Positions 6,503 to 10,032 of a DNA stretch of 10,032 nucleotides are shown here, piece after piece. The position numbers and the translations under genes were made by a program. A model generated the notes under the pieces. It was not told where the DNA came from, ran no database searches, and saw nothing but the letters and a program-made list of their open reading frames with translations. The stretch is from positions 1-10,032 of the forward strand of contig URIX01000055.1 of assembly GCA_900547975.1 (NCBI GenBank), in the 5' to 3' direction. Origin of the DNA: an uncultured Eubacteriales bacterium (GTDB taxonomy: Bacteria; Bacillota; Clostridia; Christensenellales; CAG-917). The first letter of the stretch is position 1. The number at the start of each line of letters is the position of its first letter.

Positions 6503-6601
6503 ATTTGTGCGGATAAATGCCGTCGTGTGCGGTTTATTATAGAAACGCGCATACATATCGTTGAAAATACGGATAATAGATAAGCAATTTTTTGCGCACG
6601 A

Positions 6602-6630
6602 TTGACTATTTATCAATCTTAGTTTATATT
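6602..6630 (+). promoter_or_regulatory. Sigma-A promoter of the AmaP-like/greA/lysS cluster
   Basis: TTGACT (6602-6607) and TATATT (6625-6630) are 17 bases apart. About 45 bases of leader follow, containing a small hairpin (CGGC and ATCG arms near 6639-6648 pairing with 6653-6663) and a GAGGTG ribosome site before the ATG at 6677. Confidence 0.82.
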
Positions 6631-6676
6631 ATATAAACGGCAATCGTTTTAACGATGCGCCGCGTGAGGTGAATCT

Positions 6677-7471
6677 ATGAAAAAAAATCTCGAAAAAATA
6701 TTTGCGTCCTGCTCGATTGTCGTGGCAATCATTCTCATTATGGTGCTTGTCGTCACGGCGTTCGGCGGTATCGACGCAAACGAATTTGACAGCAAACTCG
6801 TAAGAGGCTTGATTATCACGCTCGCAATTCTCTATCTCGTTCTTTCGATAATCTCGCTCGTGCTTATCTTCGTCAACAGCGACGTCGTGAAAGAAATCAC
6901 CCTTCGTCAAGAAAAGGGCGGCAGCGTGAGAGTGTCTTCCAATGTCATCACCAAGTTCGTCAAAAACACTTGCAAGCAAGTCGAGGGCGTTAAGTGTCAA
7001 AAGGTCGCTCTCGTAAGCGACGAATACGGCGTACGCCTCAAAACGAACGTAAAAGTCGTGGATAAGGACGTTCTCGAAACGGAAACTTATTTGCGCACTT
7101 TGCTCGAAGACGTGTTCCTCGGCGAGTTCGGATTTAAGTTCAGTTCTATCGAAATCAAGGTTATGGCTCTTACGCCCAACTACAAGGCAGACCAAGCCGA
7201 AGTTCAGGCGAAAGTCGAAAAGAAACTTGCAGAAATGAAAGCGCAAGACGAAAAGAACGCTCAAAACGAGCAATCCGAAGAAAACGTCGAATCCGTTGAA
7301 AACGTCGAAAACGTCGAATCCGTTGAAAACGCAGAAAGCGCAGAGCAAGCGGAAGTTCAAGACGGCGAAACGGAAAAGCAAGCGGAAGAAACCGAAACCG
7401 TTGAAGTCGAAGCAGTTGAAGACGAATCGCAAGAAGTTGTGCAAGACGAAGCAGTTGAAGACGAAACGTAG
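6677..7471 (+). CDS. AmaP-like membrane protein with Asp23-type domain and acidic repeat tail (tail frame-disrupted)
   Basis: Two membrane helices (about 10-30 and 44-67) form a hairpin. An Asp23/AmaP-type alpha-beta domain follows (about 73-165), with the GSVRVSSNVI strand, VEGV turn and IEIKVMAL end typical of the family. AmaP anchors Asp23-like proteins at the membrane and is linked to cell-envelope stress. From residue 170 on the protein is a low-complexity acidic tail rich in Glu, Val, Gln and Ala, with near-exact repeats of the type VESVENVEN. Usual AmaP proteins are about 180-200 residues, so this tail is an addition. The frame stops at TAG 7469-7471, but the -1 frame carries on at once with an acidic stretch of the same style (ESVESEEAQAESDSDEKAE) to a TAA at 7528-7530. 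A single missing base near 7467 would explain this. No asp23 gene is adjacent. Confidence 0.8.
   Translation: MKKNLEKIFASCSIVVAIILIMVLVVTAFGGIDANEFDSKLVRGLIITLAILYLVLSIISLVLIFVNSDVVKEITLRQEKGGSVRVSSNVITKFVKNTCKQVEGVKCQKVALVSDEYGVRLKTNVKVVDKDVLETETYLRTLLEDVFLGEFGFKFSSIEIKVMALTPNYKADQAEVQAKVEKKLAEMKAQDEKNAQNEQSEENVESVENVENVESVENAESAEQAEVQDGETEKQAEETETVEVEAVEDESQEVVQDEAVEDET
7280..7331 (+). repeat. Tandem 27-base repeat coding the VESVENVEN tail
   Basis: A 25-base unit recurs exactly at 7280-7304 and 7307-7331 (period 27), encoding ENVESVENV-type residues. It is itself built of 9-base steps of the type GAAAACGTC/GAATCCGTT. A second exact 19-base repeat, coding EAVEDE, is at 7408-7426 and 7447-7465 (period 39). 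All periods are multiples of three, so unit number can change without breaking the frame. Confidence 0.85.
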
Positions 7472-7530
7472 AATCCGTCGAATCGGAAGAAGCGCAAGCC
7501 GAATCCGACAGCGACGAAAAAGCAGAATAA
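7468..7530 (+). pseudogene. Out-of-frame remnant of the AmaP-like acidic tail
   Basis: Reading from GTA at 7468 gives V followed by 19 acidic or small residues ending in DEKAE and a TAA. This composition matches the in-frame tail just upstream and would not be expected in a random frame. It is therefore probably the original C-terminus, cut off by a one-base loss. A base-calling or assembly error is the alternative. Confidence 0.6.
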
Positions 7531-7550
7531 TCCAAAACAGAATAACGTAT

Positions 7551-7572
7551 GACGCCGTCGGCGTCAGGAGGG
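7551..7572 (+). promoter_or_regulatory. Hairpin abutting the greA ribosome site
   Basis: GACGCC (7551-7556) pairs with GGCGTC (7560-7565) around a 3-base loop, immediately before the ribosome site AGGAGGG (7566-7572). There is no T-run, so it is not a terminator; it may stabilise the message or tune greA translation. Confidence 0.5.
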
Positions 7573-7576
7573 AATA

Positions 7577-8053
7577 ATGAAAGAAGTTTATCTTACCCAG
7601 GAAGGTCTTGAAGAACTTAAACAAAGACTTGACTATCTCATCGTATATTTGCGTGAAGACGTTGCAAAGAAATTGCAACACGCAAGAGAACTCGGCGACT
7701 TGTCGGAAAATGCCGAATACGACGCGGCAAAACAAGAGGAAAGCCAAGTCGCTTCCGAAATCAAGGACCTCGAAGAGCGCATCAAGAACGCTGTCATCAT
7801 CGAAAAGAGCGGCACGCACAAAGTGTCCATCGGCAACACCGTCACCGTCGAATATCTCGGCGAACTCGACGACGAAGAAGACCGCGTTATGACCGTGCAA
7901 CTCGTCGGCGAAACCGAAGCGGACTTTTCAAAGGGTAAAATCAGCAACGAATCGCCTTTGGGCAAGTCTTTGGTCGGAAAAAAGAACGGCGAAATCGTCA
8001 GATTCACAACCGCTCACGGAACCGAAGAATACAAGGTCGTCGGCATCAAATAA
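7577..8053 (+). CDS. greA: Transcription elongation factor GreA
   Basis: GreA enters the secondary channel of RNA polymerase and triggers cleavage of backtracked RNA, rescuing stalled complexes. The 158-residue length is normal. The N-terminal coiled coil (about 1-75) carries the tip motif GDLSENAEYDAA, with the acidic pair D41 and E44 at the same positions as in E. coli GreA. The C-terminal FKBP-like domain (about 80-158) has the SPLGKSLVGKKNGE signature near residues 126-139. The start follows a strong AGGAGGG site at short spacing. It stands upstream of lysS, an arrangement common in Gram-positive bacteria, and is likely read from the promoter at 6602-6630 along with the AmaP-like gene. 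Confidence 0.97.
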   Translation: MKEVYLTQEGLEELKQRLDYLIVYLREDVAKKLQHARELGDLSENAEYDAAKQEESQVASEIKDLEERIKNAVIIEKSGTHKVSIGNTVTVEYLGELDDEEDRVMTVQLVGETEADFSKGKISNESPLGKSLVGKKNGEIVRFTTAHGTEEYKVVGIK

Positions 8054-8072
8054 CAACCATAAACAAATGCGC

Positions 8073-8108
8073 GTGCGCCTGCCTTTTTCGGCAAGCGTAT
8101 TGCTTTTA
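8073..8108 (+). terminator. Weak intercistronic hairpin between greA and lysS
   Basis: TGCC (8080-8083) pairs with GGCA (8090-8093). The stem extends through one mismatch to 8073 and 8100 using G-U pairs, followed by TGCTTTTA. It could give partial termination or protect the greA end of the message. It does not look like a T-box or riboswitch. Confidence 0.35.
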
Positions 8109-8123
8109 TAGAGAGAAATTACA

Positions 8124-9626
8124 ATGAGTGAAGAAATCCGCAACAACGCACCCGAACAAGAAAAAGAAGTAGACGTAAACGAGGTGCGCAAGGTCAGAAT
8201 CGCAAAACTCGACGAGCTTGTCCAAAAGGGCGAAAATCCGTTTGAAATCACGTCCTACGAGCGCACCGCAACCGCCGGACAAATCCTTGCAAATTACGAC
8301 GAGTACGAGGGCAAGGAAGTCAGCATCGCGGGTAGACTTATGTCAAAACGCATTATGGGCAAGGCGAGTTTCGGTCATATTATGGACAGCGACGGCAAAA
8401 TGCAAGGCTACTTCAGCCGCGACGATATGGGCGTCGACGAATATCAGGCGTTCAAAAAGACTGACGTGGGCGATATTATCGGCATAAAAGGCTTTGTGTT
8501 CAAGACCAAAACGGGTGAAATTTCCGTACACGTCAAGAGCGCGACTTTGCTATCCAAATCCTTGCTTCCGTTGCCCGAAAAGTATCACGGACTTCGCGAC
8601 CCCGAACTTCGCTTCCGTCAACGCTACGTCGACCTTATCGCAAATCCCGAAGTCAAAGAAGTGTTTGTCAAACGCAGCAAAATCATTTCCACAATCCGCG
8701 AAGTGCTTGACAAAAAAGGATTTATCGAGGTCGAAACCCCCGTGCTTAACACGCTCGCGGGCGGCGCGAACGCTCGTCCTTTCATCACGCACCACAACAC
8801 CCTCGACATCGATATGTATATGCGTATCGCAACCGAGTTGCACCTAAAGCGTTGCATCGTCGGCGGATTCGAGAAGGTGTACGAGATAGGCCGTCAGTTC
8901 CGCAACGAGGGTATGGACACCAAGCATAACCCTGAATTTACCACAATCGAACTTTACCAAGCGTACGTCGATTACAACGAGATGATGCGCATAACCGAAG
9001 AACTTTACACGACGGCGGCACAGCGCGTTTGCGGCGGTTTGGACATCGTGTACCAAGGCACGCCTCTCTCGCTCAAAACGCCGTGGGAACGTCTTACGAT
9101 GGTCGAGGCAGTGAAGAAGTATACGGGACTCGATTTCGACAATCAACCGCTTTGCGACCTCATCGCCGCGGGCAATAAGATGGGACTCGAAATGGCACCC
9201 GATACCTCGTGGGGTCATGCGCTTTACAACATCTTCGACGCATTCGTCGAGGAAAAACTCACGGGCCCCGTGTTTATCACCGATTATCCCGTCGAGGTCA
9301 GTCCTCTTGCCAAGAAGAAACCGTCTGATCCTCGCCTTACCGAGAGATTCGAGTTCTTCATCTGCGCAAGCGAGGGCGGCAACGCTTTCAGCGAACTCAA
9401 CGATCCTCTCGATCAACGTTCGCGTTTCGAGCAACAAATGCTCGCCAAAGCAAAAGGCGACGAAGAAGCCCAACCCTACGACGAGGACTTCTGCACCGCG
9501 CTCGAATACGGTATGCCCCCAACCGGCGGACTCGGCATCGGCATCGACCGTATGGTTATGTTCCTCACGGACAGTGCGTCTATACGCGATGTGTTGCTTT
9601 TCCCCACAATGAAACCTCTCAAATGA
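8124..9626 (+). CDS. lysS: Class II lysyl-tRNA synthetase
   Basis: The enzyme charges tRNA-Lys with lysine in the cytoplasm. The 500-residue protein is full length. It has a helical, charged N-terminus, then the OB-fold anticodon-binding domain (about 64-145, starting at VSIAGRLMSKR). The class II core follows: RFRQRYVDLI near 163-172, the TPVL segment with GGANARPF (205-220), motif 2 FRNEGMDTKHNPEF (259-272) and motif 3 GLGIGIDR (469-476). It ends in the family-typical LLFPTMKPLK. Its ribosome site is weak (GAGAG, 8111-8115) compared with greA, 70 bases upstream, so its translation may depend on the greA message. The leader is too short for a T-box. The stop codon (9624-9626) lies inside the first arm of a large palindrome. 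Confidence 0.97.
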   Translation: MSEEIRNNAPEQEKEVDVNEVRKVRIAKLDELVQKGENPFEITSYERTATAGQILANYDEYEGKEVSIAGRLMSKRIMGKASFGHIMDSDGKMQGYFSRDDMGVDEYQAFKKTDVGDIIGIKGFVFKTKTGEISVHVKSATLLSKSLLPLPEKYHGLRDPELRFRQRYVDLIANPEVKEVFVKRSKIISTIREVLDKKGFIEVETPVLNTLAGGANARPFITHHNTLDIDMYMRIATELHLKRCIVGGFEKVYEIGRQFRNEGMDTKHNPEFTTIELYQAYVDYNEMMRITEELYTTAAQRVCGGLDIVYQGTPLSLKTPWERLTMVEAVKKYTGLDFDNQPLCDLIAAGNKMGLEMAPDTSWGHALYNIFDAFVEEKLTGPVFITDYPVEVSPLAKKKPSDPRLTERFEFFICASEGGNAFSELNDPLDQRSRFEQQMLAKAKGDEEAQPYDEDFCTALEYGMPPTGGLGIGIDRMVMFLTDSASIRDVLLFPTMKPLK

Positions 9627-9743
9627 TGATTGAGCGAATAACTGTGTCAACGCCCTTTTGTTCACCCGTCACGTACGATTAGTACGCTGGGCGGGTTCGC
9701 AAAAGGGCGTTTCCTTGTTCTTCATCTCAAGCATCATTTGAGA
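9617..9743. repeat. 127-base nested palindrome starting at the lysS stop codon
   Basis: The outer arms 9617-9634 and 9726-9743 match at 17 of 18 positions (CTCAAATGATG and its complement included). Further inward GAATAAC (9636-9642) pairs with GTTCTTC (9717-9723) at 6 of 7. A perfect 12-base arm pair is at 9649-9660 and 9700-9711. The core holds ACCCG/CGGGT (9664-9668, 9692-9696) and CGTAC/GTACG (9672-9676, 9682-9686). As RNA it would fold into one long hairpin; as DNA it resembles a palindromic mini-element. No obvious target duplication flanks it. Confidence 0.8.
9649..9722 (+). terminator. Probable lysS terminator within the palindrome
   Basis: The perfect 12-base-pair arms AACGCCCTTTTG (9649-9660) and CAAAAGGGCGTT (9700-9711) are followed by a T-rich but broken run (TTTCCTTGTTCTT). 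The large structured loop is unusual for a terminator. The stronger hairpin at 9786-9817 may serve as a second stop. Confidence 0.6.
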
Positions 9744-9747
9744 ATAA

Positions 9748-9780
9748 AAAGTAAGACCGCGCTAAATCGCGACTAACTTT
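9748..9780. repeat. Imperfect palindrome between two terminators
   Basis: AAAGTAAGACCGCG (9748-9761) and the bases at 9768-9780 (CGCGACTAACTTT) are complementary apart from two mismatches and one extra base, with a 6-base loop. It lies between the lysS palindrome and the terminator at 9786-9817. The purpose is unclear. Confidence 0.5.
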
Positions 9781-9785
9781 GTCAG

Positions 9786-9817
9786 CGCCCCTCTCGAAAA
9801 AAAGAGGGGCGTTTTTT
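9786..9817 (+). terminator. Strong rho-independent terminator before the right repeat
   Basis: CGCCCCTCT (9786-9794) and AGAGGGGCG (9803-9811) form a perfect 9-base-pair stem with an 8-base A-rich loop, followed by six T residues. The bases just before it (TAACTTTGTCAGCGCCC, 9774-9790) repeat those before the lysS hairpin (9639-9655) at 15 of 17 positions. Confidence 0.88.
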
Positions 9818-10032
9818 CTCTACAAGAGTTTGGCGGCGTGTATTCTTAAAATCACATATCACCCCTTCCCTTCGGGCTTTCCCCTATTGCTCAAACTAAC
9901 GCCATTTCTCTGCAAGATTGCACATCGTTCGCAAGAGGGGAAGTCGGCACTCACATAGATAGGGACATTTCTCTACTTATGCCACTGCACTTTGTGCGCC
10001 AGGCAGTGGCCAACGGACGGCGCAGTCGCTTG
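9815..10032 (-). repeat. Structured dispersed repeat, right copy (inverted relative to 25-243)
   Basis: Read on the minus strand this copy begins at the window end with CAAGCGACTGCG and ends with TTGTAGAGAAA, like the left copy. The same hairpins are present: GCCACTGC/GCAGTGGC arms (9981-9988, 10003-10010) and the long stem (9879-9890 with 9931-9942, 11 of 12). The block that differs from the left copy is about 9959-9975. Here that block carries another GTAGAGAAA. The copy runs into the window edge, so its outer boundary is not seen. No gene is visible in 9627-10032. Confidence 0.85.

Noticed and set aside
6629..7900. 423-residue minus-strand open frame opposite the AmaP-like gene and greA
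   Set aside because: Its Phe-Asp-Val runs are the reverse reading of the acidic repeats; it spans two genes and a promoter on the other strand and has no family features.
8844..9665. 273-residue minus-strand open frame opposite lysS
   Set aside because: It is fully antisense to the conserved class II core and has no motif.
9649..9711. Integron attC-like site (AAC...GTT arms)
   Set aside because: The core-site consensus and extrahelical bases are not evident, no integrase or cassettes are nearby, and the hairpin sits exactly where a lysS terminator is expected.
9615..10032. Group IIC intron fragment behind a terminator
   Set aside because: Position would fit, but no domain V-like sequence, intron 5' end or reverse transcriptase is visible.
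1..10032. CRISPR array, tRNA or rRNA genes
   Set aside because: No regularly spaced repeat-spacer pattern and no recognisable tRNA or rRNA segments were found on either strand by eye.
25..10032. Composite transposon bounded by the inverted repeats
   Set aside because: No transposase lies between them, the interior is ordinary housekeeping and sporulation genes, and the repeats look like dispersed intergenic copies.

Overview
The window looks like chromosomal DNA from a spore-forming Firmicute, probably an uncultured member of Clostridia. The evidence is a sporulation pair (yabP, yabQ), an AmaP-type membrane protein, a greA-lysS pair, classic sigma-A promoters (three TTGACA/T-N17-TATAAT-like boxes), strong AGGAGG-type ribosome sites and rho-independent terminators. 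Lower taxonomy cannot be read from the sequence. There are no phage, plasmid, transposase, CRISPR, tRNA or rRNA genes.

Layout. At 1-330 lies a structured, non-coding repeat. At 385-1191 (minus) is a zinc-ribbon, four-helix membrane protein with its own promoter (1223-1251) and terminator (333-361). At 1418-2431 (minus) are three genes: yabP, yabQ (4-base overlap) and a 105-residue protein of unknown function. From a divergent 92-base region a sigma-A promoter drives a condensation-domain-like acyltransferase (2524-3798, plus). It is followed by a compact alanyl-tRNA synthetase (3858-5645) and, four bases later, a PHP-family phosphatase (5650-6465) closed by a terminator. A new sigma-A promoter (6602-6630) starts the last cluster: an AmaP-like membrane protein with a repetitive acidic tail, greA and lysS. 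The lysS end runs into a run of palindromes and terminators (9617-9817). From 9815 to the window end the left-hand repeat recurs in inverted orientation.

How the genes relate. The plus-strand genes are mostly housekeeping: two tRNA synthetases, a transcript-cleavage factor and a probable histidinol-phosphatase. The minus-strand trio belongs to sporulation (cortex/coat). The membrane proteins and the acyltransferase have no assigned substrate.

Most notable are: (1) an approximately 220-base structured repeat at both ends, in the same orientation relative to the gene transcribed toward it; (2) a 127-base nested palindrome that begins at the lysS stop codon; (3) an AlaS lacking both the beta-barrel part of the editing module and the C-terminal C-Ala domain, with a four-cysteine cluster; (4) a one-base frame disruption in the acidic repeat tail of the AmaP-like gene, with about 20 orphaned codons still readable downstream; (5) an unknown cysteine-containing protein where divIC often follows yabQ. 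I see no clear evidence of a wholly new multi-gene system; the repeat element is the best candidate for something undescribed.
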